A DNA stretch of 64,000 nt from Prorocentrum cordatum (GCA_963575745.1 CAUYUJ010012603.1:363786-427785), one strand, 5' to 3'. Numbered from the stretch's first letter, positions 19,815 through 30,020 are shown. Notes: generated by a model from the sequence alone, not told the origin. A program made the numbers and translations.

Positions 19815-20746
19815 TCACGCCGTCAGCACGTCGCGCATGATGTGCTGCACCATCTCCCCCGTCTTGGCCCACATGTCGTCGTCCTTGTGCCAGTAGTCGT
19901 ACTGGGCCGAGCGGATCTTGGTGGCGAGCAGCTTGGTTCCTGCCTTGGCATTCGCGCCCCTGTGCACGCGGTCCTTGACGAAGCGCCACGCACGGTCAAT
20001 GATCTGGGTGCCGCTCTTGACCTTGAGGTGCTTGCCCGACGGGAGTACGTGCGTCTTCAGCTCGACGTACCTGGGGGGAATGAGCACCTTCTTGCCGCCG
20101 ACGTTCTTGCACTTCTTCTTGTGAACAACGAAGTCGTGAATGACTCCGGGCACACTCGATGCAGTCGAAGCCCTGGTCTATCTTCGACTCCTCCATCAAC
20201 TCTTTCTGCATCTTCAGGTCGCGGTGGTCGAACGTGTAATATCGAACTTTGAAACCAGGGAGGTGGATGAGCAAGTGCATCAATGCCTTCATCGCAGTTT
20301 TCTCGTGGCCGCCCCGCACGACCTTGCGCGCCTGGCCGACGCAGAGGTTCGGCAGGAGGTGGACGTTGATTCTGTCTTTCATCACGTAGTGCTTGATGAC
20401 ATACTTCGCCCCGTCGTTCCTTGGCACCGAGAAGAGCTGCATGGTGCAGTCGCAGGGGGGAATCTTCCGCTAAGCGAAACGGGAGGGGCAAGTTCTGGCA
20501 TGTCTTCTTGCGGAAGTTATCCAAGACGGCGTCCCTGTCCATATCGCCGCGGTACTCTGGTATGATGTCGACGAAGCGCACCAGCTTCTTCATCGGCGCT
20601 TCTGCCTCGAAGTCTATGGCCGCAAATGGGAGAGCCTCAATCGGGTCGGTGGTGCCGCTTTCGTCCACGGCGTGCACTGGAAGCGTCAGCCTGCGCATGG
20701 TCAGGTGCTTGACGATCCCGGCGGCTCTGCTCATGGCAGAATCCAT
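19815..20746 (-). pseudogene. SL-tagged retrocopy with two frameshifts, possible ISXO2-like transposase
   Basis: Coding runs from ATG 20746 in three frames. The first ends near 20455 at a C6 homopolymer (after RLAEDS). The second covers YVIKHYVMKDRINVHLLPN to about 20157. The third runs to the stop at 19815 and holds IHDFVVHKKKC, SGTQIIDRAWRFVKDRVH and DYWHKDDDMWAKTGEM. The H..V.HK...(G)TQ.ID..W..VK pattern resembles the C-terminal part of ISXO2/IS1595-like DDE domains, a family found in dinoflagellates; the N-terminal half is not recognised and catalytic acidic residues cannot be assigned confidently. The frame at 20974 upstream of 20746 is repeat shadow. A DinoSL-like sequence 64 nt upstream suggests a retroposed mRNA. 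Confidence 0.5.
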
Positions 20747-20810
20747 CGCGCCAGGGTGCGCGCGAGCCACGGGCCCGCGGTGCGCTGGGCGGCGCGGGCG
20801 AACTTCCTCT

Positions 20811-20832
20811 CTTGAGCCACAACTGATCACGG
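20811..20832 (-). other. Degenerate spliced-leader relic
   Basis: The plus strand reads CTTGAGCCACAAC, then TGATCACGG. Against the DinoSL core the minus strand keeps CCGT at the 5' end and TGGCTCAAG at the 3' end, with one inserted base and about four substitutions between. The position, 64 nt upstream of an ATG on the same strand, supports it, but a chance match is possible. Confidence 0.5.
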
Positions 20833-20859
20833 TGCGTTTGAGCAGCATGGGATATCCTG

Positions 20860-21010
20860 CTGGAGGCCCCCAAGAGGCCCCAAGAGGCTCCAAGAGGCCC
20901 CAAGAGGCCCCCAAGAGGCCCCAAGAGGCTCCAAGAGGCCCCCGAGAGGCCCCACGAGGAGATGCCCCCAACATGTCTCCAAGAGGCCCTCAGAGGCGCC
21001 GAACACGCCT
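20860..21010 (-). repeat. CTTGGGGCC-type array, minus orientation
   Basis: CCCCAAGAGGC and CCAAGAGGCCCC units directly upstream of the SL-tagged gene, again at the retrocopy boundary. Confidence 0.65.
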
Positions 21011-21054
21011 TCACAGGCCTCCGACCCAAAGACAGCTACTTCTACTTCTACTCC

Positions 21055-21101
21055 TATGCCTACTACTACCACGAATTCGACTCTACCACTGCTACTACTA
21101 G

Positions 21102-21172
<71 letters not shown>

Positions 21173-21960
21173 AACTACTACCACTACTAACTACTACTAC
21201 TACTACTACTTCCTGGACTAATACTACTAACTACTAACTACGACGACTACGACGACTACTCACTACTAATACGACTACTACTACTACTGCTACGAACTAC
21301 GCACTACGACTAACTACTACTACTAACTACTAGACTACTACTATTACTAACTACAGCTACTACTACTAAGACTACTACTACTACTACTCTACTCTACTAC
21401 TTACCACTACTAACTACTACTACTGCTACTACTACTACTTATACCCACTACTACTAACACTACTAGTACTACTACTACTACTACCACTCTACTAACTACT
21501 ACACTACTAACTATGCTACTCACCCAGTACACTACTACTACTACTAACTCTACTACTACGACTACTACTACTACTACCACTACTAATACTACTACTACTA
21601 TTACTACTACTACTACTACCACTACTATCTACTACTACTACTACTACTTATAACTCTACTAGACCACCACTATTACTACTACTACTACTCTACTAACTAC
21701 CAACTACTACCCTACTACTACTACTACTACTACTACTACTTAACTATACTACTACTACTACACCTACTACCACCCATACCCTACTGTGCTACTACTACTA
21801 CTACTACTAACTACTGACTACTACCACTACTACCACTAACTACTACTACTATTACTACTACTAACTCTACTTACTACTACTACTACTACTACTATGCTAC
21901 TACTACTACTAACTAACTACTACTACCTACTACTACTACTACTACGACTACTACTACTAT
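21055..21960. repeat. (CTA)n microsatellite, about 0.9 kb
   Basis: Long imperfect CTA/TAC repeat with scattered AACTA and CGACTA interruptions. No gene. Confidence 0.9.
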
Positions 21961-22617
21961 TTTGTTGGCCTCATTTTCGCCTCCTGAGGGGGCCGCGTTT
22001 CTCTTCCTCCATAGCGGCATGCTTCGCAAGAGTTGCTGTTGTGAGATGGGCTGGTGGGGATATGCGAAGCGTAAAGAATCCAGGGGTCTCCGAGTGTTGT
22101 TTTGTCACACACGTTCGCTCTGCTCTTCAAAAACCCACGCACAGGCACGAGGCGCCCTAAAGCGACGGTGCGCGCCAAAGCCGGTTCACGGACACGCTCG
22201 GCACGTAGTAAGGAGTCTCGGTATCGTGGTCCCAGATCTTGCGGCGCGTGTTGCGCAAGGTGAAGAGCACGCGCTACTACTACTACTACGACTACTACTA
22301 CTATTTTGTTGGCCTCATTTTCGCCTCCTGAGGGGGCCGCGTTTCTCTTCCTCCATAGCGGCATGCTTCGCAAGAGTTGCTGTTGTGAGATGGGCTGGTG
22401 GGGATATGCGAAGCGTAAAGAATCCAGGGGTCTCCGAGTGTTGTTTTGTCACACACGTTCGCTCTGCTCTTCAAAAACCCACGCACAGGCACGAGGCGCC
22501 CTAAAGCGACGGTGCGCGCCAAAGCCGGTTCACGGACACGCTCGGCACGTAGTAAGGAGTCTCGGTATCGTGGTCCCAGATCTTGCGGCGCGTGTTGCGC
22601 AAGGTGAAGAGCACGCG
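21930..22617. repeat. 344-bp direct tandem duplication
   Basis: TATTTTGTTGGCCTCATT at 21959 recurs at 22303, and everything through GGTGAAGAGCACGCGC repeats with no difference I could see. Each unit starts in CTA repeat. It contains CCTCCTGAGGGGGCC, GCGGCATGCTTCGC and TGTTTTGTCACACACG. Such identity means a very recent duplication or an assembly artefact. Confidence 0.85.
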
Positions 22618-22746
22618 CGTTCCTTGCGGAATCGGCTGGTCATCGTCTGCCTTCGGGGCACTGTGGTCCACGCACCGACGGTCGCCACCGCCAACGAGTG
22701 TGTCTGGAAACTCGTCCGCGCCTGGCCTGTACATCACCGTGGTCAC
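22501..22746 (-). CDS. Short exon-like frame, unknown
   Basis: The minus frame reads GADEFPDTLVGGGDRRCVDH, QGTRVLFTLRNTRRKIWDHD and ends SVNRLWRAPSL. The composition is more protein-like than its surroundings. The 3' part lies in the 344-bp duplicated unit and so occurs twice, while the 5' part occurs once. It could be a terminal exon or retrocopy piece; no family was recognised. Confidence 0.25.
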   Translation of the reverse strand: MTTVMYRPGADEFPDTLVGGGDRRCVDHSAPKADDDQPIPQGTRVLFTLRNTRRKIWDHDTETPYYVPSVSVNRLWRAPSL

Positions 22747-22780
22747 CCTCCTGGCTGGTTTGTCCTCTTTCGAGGAGGAA

Positions 22781-23120
22781 GAGGATCTCGCCTGAGAGGT
22801 CCCCCAAAAACGGAGTCAAATGGAGGCTCCCGCCTGAGAGGTCCCAAAGAAACCCAAAGAAACCCAAGAGGAAGGCCTCTCATCCCTGCAACTGTCCCAA
22901 AAAACAAAAAAAACAAAGATCCAGAGGAGAACCACCACAGCTGCTCCAGCCTTGTTGGCAAGGGCGGCACACTCCTTTGAAGCTTTGGGTTTTTTTGTTT
23001 TTTGAGACAGTTGCAGGGATGAGAGGCCTTCCTCTTGGGTTTCTTTGGGTTTCTTTGGGACCTCTCAGGCGGGAGCCTCCATTTGACTCCGTTGTTTTGG
23101 GACCTCTCAGGCGAGATCCT
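22781..23120. repeat. Large near-perfect inverted repeat
   Basis: The arm at 22781-22918 (GAGGATCTCGCCTGAGAGG ... CCCTGCAACTGTC ... AAAACAAAG) is mirrored by 22982-23120 around a loop of about 63 bp. Arms are about 138 bp and differ at only a few positions. The RNA or single strand would form a long hairpin. Confidence 0.85.
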
Positions 23121-23375
23121 CTTCCTCCTCGCGTTTTTTGGGGACCTCTCAGGCGGGAGCCTCTTCCTCCTCGCGTTGTTTTGGGACCTCTCAGGCGGGA
23201 GCCTCTTCCTCTTCGCGTTTTTTGGGGACCTCTCAGGCGGGAGCATCTTCCTCTTCGCGTTTTTTGGGGACCTCTCAGGCGGGAGCCTCTTCCTCTTCGC
23301 GTTTTTTGGGGACCTCTCAGGCGGGAGCCTCTTCCTCTTCGCGTTTTTTGGGGACCTCTCAGGCGGGAGCCGAGG
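23110..23375 (+). repeat. 42-bp tandem repeat, about six units
   Basis: The unit contains TTTTTTGGGGACCTCTCAGG, CGGGAGCCTCTTCC and TCTTCGCG. It grows out of the right arm of the hairpin, so the unit is an amplified piece of the arm. Confidence 0.85.
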
Positions 23376-23384
23376 AGACGAACA

Positions 23385-23495
23385 GTGAAGAGGAGGAGGA
23401 GGAGGAGGAGGAGGAGGAGGAAGGAGGAAGAGGAGGAGGAGGAGGAGGAGGAGGAGGGAGGAGGAGGAGGAGGAGGAGGAGGAGGAGGAGACGAA
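23385..23495. repeat. (GGA)n microsatellite
   Basis: GGA/AGG repeat, bounded on both sides by GACGAACAGTGAAGAGG. Confidence 0.85.
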
Positions 23496-23514
23496 CAGTG
23501 AAGAGGCATAATAA

Positions 23515-24610
23515 GGTAGACCCCTGCGGGGGGGGGGGGTACCGTACGTACATACATACATACATACATACATACATACATACATACATACATAAATATA
23601 TACACATATATATACTCATTCCTACATACATACCTACATACATACATACATACATAAATACATACATGCACACGCATACACACATGCATACATACATACA
23701 CACATGCAGACATGGATACATGCATGCGTCCACACATACATACACACATACATACATACACACATACATACAACCATACATACATGTATGCATGCATACA
23801 ACACACACAACCATCAATACATACATACATAGCTGCATACGTACATACGTATATACATACATACATACATACATACATATTTACATACGTACATACATAC
23901 ATACACACATACATACCTACATACATACCTACACACACATACATGCATACACACACATACATACATACATACATACATACATACATACATACATACACAC
24001 ACATACATACATACATACATACATACATACATACATACATACGTACATGCATACATACGTACATACATACATACATACACACATACACACATACACACAT
24101 ACATGCATGCATGCATGCATCCATACATACATACATACATATATATATATATATATGCATACATGCATGCATGCATACGTACACATCTGGATAGGCATAT
24201 GTGTGAACAGACATGCATACACACATACATACAAGCATACATACATGAATGTATGCATGCATACATACATACGTACATACATGGATACATGCATACACAT
24301 ACATATATGCAAACAAACATACAGCCGTACATACAAACCAACAGGCAACCAAACAGCCAAACATACATTCGTATATGCATGCGTGTATACATGCATACAC
24401 ACATACCTACATGAATACGCATATACATACATTCATACATACATTCATACCGCCAGGCATACATACATACATACATACATCAGATCACACATATAAAAAT
24501 ATACATGCATGTATGCATACATCAGATCACACATATATATATATATGTGTGTATACATATGTTTATGTACGTATGTATGTATGTATATGTATATGTGTAT
24601 CATTATCTCT
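23515..24610. repeat. Poly-G junction and (ATAC)n microsatellite, about 1.1 kb
   Basis: GGTAGACCCCTGC and about 11 G residues, then ATAC/ACAT repeats with TATA and GCATGCAT variants, ending in TATG and TCTC runs. Open frames here are repeat shadows. Confidence 0.9.
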
Positions 24611-24629
24611 CTCTCTCTCTATCTATCTT

Positions 24630-26345
24630 GGTTGCTTTCCAGCGACCCGCAGCATGTTTCTGCGGGGCCTCTGAAAGCCCTGAGATGGATCTTGCAGGAC
24701 GCAGACGCGAGACCTCCCATCATATGCTTATAGGGGGCCTACTCGGACGCCTGCTGGGAGCCTGCTGGAAGCTTCGTGGGAGTCTCTGGGACCTCTTCGG
24801 GCCTTCTTTGGAAGTCCTTTGGGTATTTTTTGTTGCCCGTCTGGGGGCCCTTCTCGGCCGTCCTGAGTTCCTCTTGGCCCGTCATGGGGGGCTGAAGCCG
24901 TTTTTGGGGGGGCCCTCTTAGGGCCCTCTCCGACCATGTTGGCATCCTCCCAGGCTCCTCCTCCTCCTCCTCGTCCTCGTCCTCCTCCTCCTCCTCCCCC
25001 TCCTCATTCTCCTCCTCTTCCTCCTCCTCCTCCTCCTCGTCCTCCTCCTCCTCCTTCTCCTCCTCCTCCTGACACGACTACCCCGGTGACGACGAGGAGA
25101 GGACAGAGAGGAGACCCCCGGGAAACCCCGAGGGAAGCAAGGAGCCCCACGGCCACGACGGCGTCCCTCTTCCCACCTCAACGCACCCATCACACGGATT
25201 GTTGTGTGTCAGAAGGAGGCGGTTGCACGCGCCCCTCTGTGGGAGGATTCGCGCAACATCACGCCCCCCAAGGGCGACTGGGTTTCTCACGCGGATCGCG
25301 TCCCAAGGGAAGTTCCTCCGACAGTCCGAAAGCCAACGTGCGTAGGCCGCCCTTCCGCCCATGGCGGTACACCTCTGACCTCGACCGTGAGACCAGGGTG
25401 TTTTGGTTACTTCCTGGCGCCCAGCAGCATGTTTCTGTGGATCCTCGGGAGGCCCTGAAATGGATCGTGCAGGACGTAGACACGAGAACTCCCATACGCT
25501 CATGGGGGCCTACTGGAGCGCGTGCTGGGAGCCTTTTGGAAGCATTGTGGCAGTCTCTGGGACCTCTCCGGGCCTTCTTTGGACATCCTTTTGGGCCTTT
25601 GTTGGTCCGTCTGCGGGCCCGTTTCGGCCGTCCCGGTTCCCTCTTGGCCCGTCATGGGGAGCTGAGCCCATCTTGGGGCCATCTTGGGGCCCTCTCCGAC
25701 CATGTAAGGATCCTCCGGTGGCCCCCTCGGGCCCCCTGGGGACTCTCTTGGGCCGTCTTGGAGCTCACACTTTGGGGCTTCTGCGTCTCTCTGATGGCAG
25801 GAGCCGGTACCGAGGGATCAGAAAACCACGTCGCTACGAACGCGTGGCTGCCACAATCCAGGTATCCCTGTGGTAGCTTTTCTGACAATCCTGATCATCC
25901 TCCTCCTCGTCCTCCTGCTCATCCTAATCATCCTGATTATCCTCCTCCTCCTCGTCCTCCTCCTCCTCCTTCTCCTCCTCCTCCTCCTCCTCCTCCTCCT
26001 CCTCCTCCTCCTCCTGTCACGACTGCCACGGTGACGACGAGAAGAGGACAGAGAGGAGACCTCCGGGAAACCCCGAGGGAAGCAAGGAGCCCCACGGCCA
26101 CGACGGCGTCCCTCTTCCCATCTCAACGCACCCATCACACGGATTGTTGTGTGTCAGAAGGACGCGGTTGCACGCGCCCCTCTGTGGGAGGATTCGCGCA
26201 ACATCACGCCCCCCAAGGGCGACTGGGTACCTCACGCGGATCGTGTCCCAGCGGGAGCTCCTCCGACAGTCCGAAAGCGTTGGCACCGCCGGTGGGCCGT
26301 TTGCACGGGTTGGGAGGGATCGAAGGCCGCAAGTCCCGGGTGACC
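24630..26345. repeat. Direct duplication of a 0.75-0.95 kb segment
   Basis: CAGCATGTTTCTG at 24650 recurs at 25425, and GGACAGAGAGGAGACC and TTGTTGTGTGTCAGAAGGA recur 945 bp apart. Each copy has a CTTGGGGCC-type part, a CTC tract (about 24955-25070 and 25895-26015) and a unique part. Copy 2 has an extra ~170 bp near 25715-25890. Divergence of a few percent or more shows it is not an assembly echo. A plus frame is open through both copies but looks compositional. Confidence 0.75.
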
Positions 26346-26525
26346 CTGTCAAGGAGCGTGCAGAAGGCCCCGAGGACCAGGGTTCGGGGGGGGTCCGTTT
26401 AGGGGGGGCAGTCGAAGCGAATCCAGAGGCGGCGACGGGGACCTCCCTGGAGGCCCAAAAGAGACGAAACCCAGGGAAGGGCAACGGCATCTTCCCCTCC
26501 TCGGGCGGGTGGTAGTAAATGGGGT
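26345..26525. repeat. Dispersed repeat fragment related to 56040-56160 and 9430-9480
   Basis: TCGAAGCGAATCCAG, GAGGCCCAAAA and GGAAGGGCA also occur in order at 56.08-56.15 kb. GGGGG..CCGTTTAGGGGGGG also occurs at 9463-9475. No gene. Confidence 0.5.
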
Positions 26526-26673
26526 TCGGTCGGGCATGTCCTCCTACAGGCGGATACTGTAAGAGAACTAAGAAATTGACCAAACCAATTTCAAACAATC
26601 AAAGAGATCGTGCCCAGACTGTTTTTGTAACTATTTGTGAGTTTTCCTCTTGTAGAGAGACACACCCGACTTA
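26526..26673. mobile_element. MITE family 1, copy 1
   Basis: Begins GGTCGGGCATGTCCTCCTAC and ends GTAGAGAGACACACCCGAC, inverted ends of about 25 bp. CCAGACTGTT lies inside, as CCAGACTATT does in other copies. No clear target duplication for this copy. Confidence 0.7.
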
Positions 26674-26683
26674 AGGCTATAAC

Positions 26684-26800
26684 ATGGGGGGTGAAGAAGA
26701 AGGACCCAAGGGGGCCCTTTCGGGCCCCTTTTGGGGGCCAGCAGGGGCCCAAAAGGTGGCCTAAAGGGCTCCATATAAGGCCCTTTTCTTCGCCCCCCAT
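26684..26800. repeat. 117-bp foldback sequence
   Basis: ATGGGGGGTGAAGAAGAAGG at the left pairs with CCTTTTCTTCGCCCCCCAT at the right, and the GGGCCC-rich interior is also self-complementary. Confidence 0.65.
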
Positions 26801-26944
26801 CAAGGTCACCCGCCCATTACTACCCGCCCGATCCTCTGCAATCCTCGGCCTCGTCCTCCCCCCTCCCCTGGATGGGGTTATAGGCTGCTTCCTTCGGGCT
26901 TCGAGGGGTAAATCCCCAACTGGGCTGCTGAGTGGGGGTTAGAC

Positions 26945-27087
26945 GGGCGCGTTCCACTACTCGCAAAGTGACTGCTTGCAAATGGCCTGGAGCCGCCATG
27001 GGGGATGCACGATGCACCACCTCGGTGCAGACATGTGCCTCTCCGACGTTTGCGGAGAGGCGCTGTGGGGAGTAGTGGAACGCGCTC
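26945..27087. mobile_element. Small TIR element
   Basis: GGGCGCGTTCCACTACTC at the left and GAGTAGTGGAACGCGCTC at the right form 18-bp inverted ends with one mismatch. 143 bp, no coding capacity. No target duplication recognised. Confidence 0.55.
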
Positions 27088-27099
27088 GGTGAGGCATCA

Positions 27100-27395
27100 T
27101 GGGGGGGGGGTCGGTTCAACGATGCTGCTCCTCGGACTCCTCGGCCTCGCCGTCCTCCTCCCTGCCGGCCCCGCCGCTCTCGCCCGCGCTCTCCGCGAGC
27201 GCCTCGCCCCCCGCCCCTCCGCGAGCACCGGGCCCGGGCGCGGGGCCCCCGCCGCCCCCGCCGCGGGCCGCGCCGGGGCCGCCGAGCCCTGCGGCGCCGG
27301 CCTGGCCTCGGAGGAGGCAAAGGGTGCCCACAGCGCCTGCCCTGACCTCGGTGGACGAACGAGCAACACACACCCATGCAGTCGGGGCGTTGACC
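27100..27395. other. No convincing gene
   Basis: GC-rich sequence with Ala/Pro/Arg-rich open frames on both strands (for example LLLGLLGLAVLLPAGPAALA on plus, which looks like a signal peptide). Codon-composition artefact is likely; an exon cannot be excluded. Confidence 0.3.
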
Positions 27396-27560
27396 TAAGG
27401 AACCCTGAATAAGGAGCGAAGCCCCTTTTTCTCATAAGTTAACCTTCGACTGGCAACCAAAAACTTCAGGATAACATTGGGCAAGGCGTGGAACAATTAA
27501 GGAACACCGAGCCCCTCCCCAACGAAAAGGGTTCCTTCTTCAGTGCCCCGACTGTACCCA
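27395..27560. repeat. Dispersed repeat shared with 31970-32180
   Basis: GTTGACC, AATAAGGA, CCATAAGTT-like and GGAACACCGAGCCCCTCCCC, then AGGGTTCCTTCTTCAG, occur in the same order in both places. Confidence 0.65.
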
Positions 27561-28089
27561 TAGGGGGGTCGTTGGGAGGAGGACTGGCTATGGGTATGGG
27601 TGCGGGTTGTCGGACCCTGGGGAGCGCTCCCGTTCGAGCGTGGAGCCCCATCCGACAACACGCACCCATAGCCCTCTCCGACCCCTCTATGGGTATGGGT
27701 GTGTGCTGTTGGTTCGTCATCGGTCCCCCTCGGGGAGGGACAGAACCCGCTTGCGCAAAACGTGGTTCAGTGAAAGCGACCTCGGGCCCAAGCCGGGCGG
27801 GCGCACGCCCAGGAAGCGGCGGCCGCGGCGCCCTCTCGAGAACCGAGAGCGGACAAGCCACCAGTCGACGTGTCAGGGTGGGGGTTCTGTCCACCTCCGC
27901 TCGCCCATCTCGGGACTCCTGGGGGGCCCTCGTCGCCACCACTGGAAGCGCCTCAAGATTCAGGTCGGAACGCACCCCGGGAGAGCTCTGGGGGAGTAGC
28001 GGCACCCGTACCTTTTGGTTCTCCCGTGGCCGGCATCGGCCGCCCGCTTGGACCGCGAGGCGCTCGATGGAGGAACCAAACACTGCATC

Positions 28090-28245
28090 AGCACAAACTG
28101 TCGACGGCCCGTGCGGATTTCTGTGGATCTCCGCCGGACCCCCTTCCCGAGCGCGCGGAGCGCGCCGGGGCCGGCGCCGGAAGCGCCGCCAGGGGCTTCC
28201 CGTGCAGATCCGAGAAATCTGCGCGGAGTGTCGAAAATAGATGTC
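28090..28245. mobile_element. Palindromic foldback family, copy A
   Basis: The left arm GTGCGGATTTCTGTGGATC and right arm GATCCGAGAAATCTGCGCGG flank a centre with GCGCGCGGAGCGCGCC and GGCGCCGGAAGCGCCGCC. Same layout as five other loci. Confidence 0.7.
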
Positions 28246-28513
28246 TGTGGCGTCTGTGTCCTCCGACTCGAGTCGAAGCGTGCCTTCTCGGCGCAGCGCT
28301 CCGCCGTGTAGCGGGAGTCCTCGCGGGAAGAGCCGGCACTGCATCGGGACAGCGGGTCGGCTCGCGAGGCGCGTCGAGCCGGACCGCGGCGGTGCGGGGC
28401 CGGATCCGAGGCGGAGCGGCCGCGCCAGGATGCGCAGCAGCGCCGTGCGAGCCTCGGGACGCCTCGGACCGCCCCGACACCGGAATCGGATCGACGCGGG
28501 CCGCCTCGATCGA

Positions 28514-28622
28514 GAGGAGGAGGAGGAGGAGGAGGAGGAGGAGGAGGAGGAGGAGGAGGAGGAGGAGGAGGAGGAGGAGGAGAAAGAGGAGGAGGAGGAG
28601 GAGGAGGAGGAGGAGGAGGAGG
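28514..28622. repeat. (GGA)n microsatellite
   Basis: About 109 bp of GGA with one AAA interruption; gives long Glu or Pro/Ser frames that are not genes. Confidence 0.9.
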
Positions 28623-28849
28623 AGCCGACATCGACCATCGCATCGATCGGATCGAGGCGGGCCCCGCCTCGTGGGGCGCGCGCGCGCGGATGCGGACGCG
28701 CACGAGGCCCGCGCCGCCTCCGGCGTCGGGGAGCAGGCCGCGCTCCGCGCACTGCTGCCGTGGCGGCGCGCGCCAAGGGGGGGTGGCCTCGTGAAGAAAG
28801 CGGGGCTGCTGGGGCCTTCGAGCCCCGGCGGCGGCGGCGCTTTGCGCCT

Positions 28850-28990
28850 CGGCCGGGGCTCGGGCCAGGGGGGCCTTGGGGGCATTGGGGGCGTTTTGGG
28901 GGCCTCGCGTGGCCTCTTGGGGCCATATTTGGGCCTTGTCAGGGGGCCTTGGAGGCATTCTTGGGACCATCTTGGAACAGATCGATCAAA
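28850..28990 (+). repeat. CTTGGGGCC-type array
   Basis: GGGGGCCTTGGGGGCATTGG-like units, plus orientation. Confidence 0.55.
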
Positions 28991-29030
28991 GCGGGGGGGG
29001 GGCTGCTGAGAAGGCGGGTCGGGCGCTGCT

Positions 29031-29261
29031 TTAGGTCGGGTATGTCCCCTTACGGGCGGAGCTTGCAAGAAACATTGAAACCATGCCCAATCAGTGCTCA
29101 ATGCACGCTCAATACATATACATATATATATACTCCATGCTCAATGCTCAAACAATGCTCAAACATACAAGCATACTCAATAAATAACAGACAAGATCGT
29201 CCCCAGACTATTGTTCCATAAATTTCTGAACATTCCCTGAAGAGGGACACGCCCGACTGAA
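29031..29261. mobile_element. MITE family 1, copy 2
   Basis: 231 bp. TAGGTCGGGTATGTCCCC ... GGGACACGCCCGACTGA. Flanked by GGCGCTGCT (29022-29030) and GGCGTTGCT (29262-29270), a 9-bp target duplication with one difference. Confidence 0.75.
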
Positions 29262-29479
29262 GGCGTTGCTGGATAGGGGGGGGCGAGAAATCGGGGCGCT
29301 ACCACATCCGTGCCCGTTTTGGGCCCCAGGGGCCCCCTCTTCAGGGCCCCTGCGGGCCCCTGCAGGGCCGCCTTTGGGGCACGAGAGGTGCGCGTGCCTT
29401 CGCCCCACCGCTCCTCGCCCCCCGCAGCACGCAACTCCCGAGCAGGGGACTTCTCCAGAGGAGGAAGCAACGGCATGAG

Positions 29480-29633
29480 CATAAACTTTTGGCGCTCCGC
29501 GCGGATTTCTTGGATCTGCGCTGGGCCCCCCTCCCTGGCGCGCGGAGCGCGGCAGGGGTGGCGCCGGAGGCGCCGCCAGGGGGGCCCCAGCGCGGGTCCA
29601 AGAAATCCGCGCGGAGGGCCAACAAATTATGTT
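29480..29633. mobile_element. Palindromic foldback family, copy B
   Basis: Starts CATAAACTTTTGGCGCTCCG, then CGCGGATTTCTTGGATC. Ends CCAAGAAATCCGCGCGGAG, then AACAAATTATG. The centre GGCGCCGGAGGCGCC is itself palindromic. Confidence 0.75.
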
Positions 29634-29721
29634 TACATGCCGTGTTTTCTTCTCCGATTCTTGAGATGGTCCGGGGGCTTCCGAGAAGGCTTCTCAGAGG
29701 CCGGGACGGGCGCCCAAGAAC

Positions 29722-29854
29722 TAGGTCGGGCATGCCCTCCGAATTACGAGCGGGCTCTGGAAGAACATGAAAAGTCAAAAGTCTGGGGGCCTCCCCAGAC
29801 TATTGCTTGTACTATGTTTGAGCACTCCTCCTGCAGAGGGGCATGCCCGACTGC
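29722..29854. mobile_element. MITE family 1, copy 3
   Basis: 133 bp. TAGGTCGGGCATGCCC ... GGGGCATGCCCGACTGC. Flanks GCCCAAGAAC and CTCAAAAGA could be a decayed target duplication. Confidence 0.7.
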
Positions 29855-29985
29855 ACTCAAAAGAGGGCCCCCCTGCCTGCTGCGAAGCCCCCCGCCTCGG
29901 CGGAAGCCAAGCCCCCGTCGCGCCACGCCCTCGTGCGCGCCACCAGCCTTGAGGACCCAGAGCCTGCGGTTGTTCAGGCTGCTTC

Positions 29986-30020
29986 GGACGCCCGAGATGG
30001 GTACCGAAAGAATGGGTACA
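29986..30020 (+). repeat. 35-bp inverted repeat, left arm
   Basis: GGACGCCCGAGATGGGTACC then GAAAGAATGGGTACA matches the reverse complement of 31023-31057 at 33 of 35 positions. The pair brackets the tandem array at 30.08-30.72 kb. Confidence 0.75.

Noticed and set aside
19300-24480. CRISPR-like regular repeats in CATA, CTA and 42-bp arrays
   Set aside because: No unique spacers between repeats; these are microsatellite and minisatellite arrays in nuclear eukaryotic DNA.
22880-24496. Tyr/His/Thr- and Cys/Met/Val-rich frames of 450-506 codons
   Set aside because: They are translations of the ATAC microsatellite and hairpin, not genes.
24936-26402. Long plus-strand open frame of 488 codons
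   Set aside because: It is open mainly because of CTC tracts and GC-rich repeat, spans two copies of a direct duplication, and has no recognisable domain.
27466-29101. Several 300-490 codon frames on both strands
   Set aside because: They pass through the GGA tract and foldback copy A; composition is Arg, Pro, Ser and Glu only.
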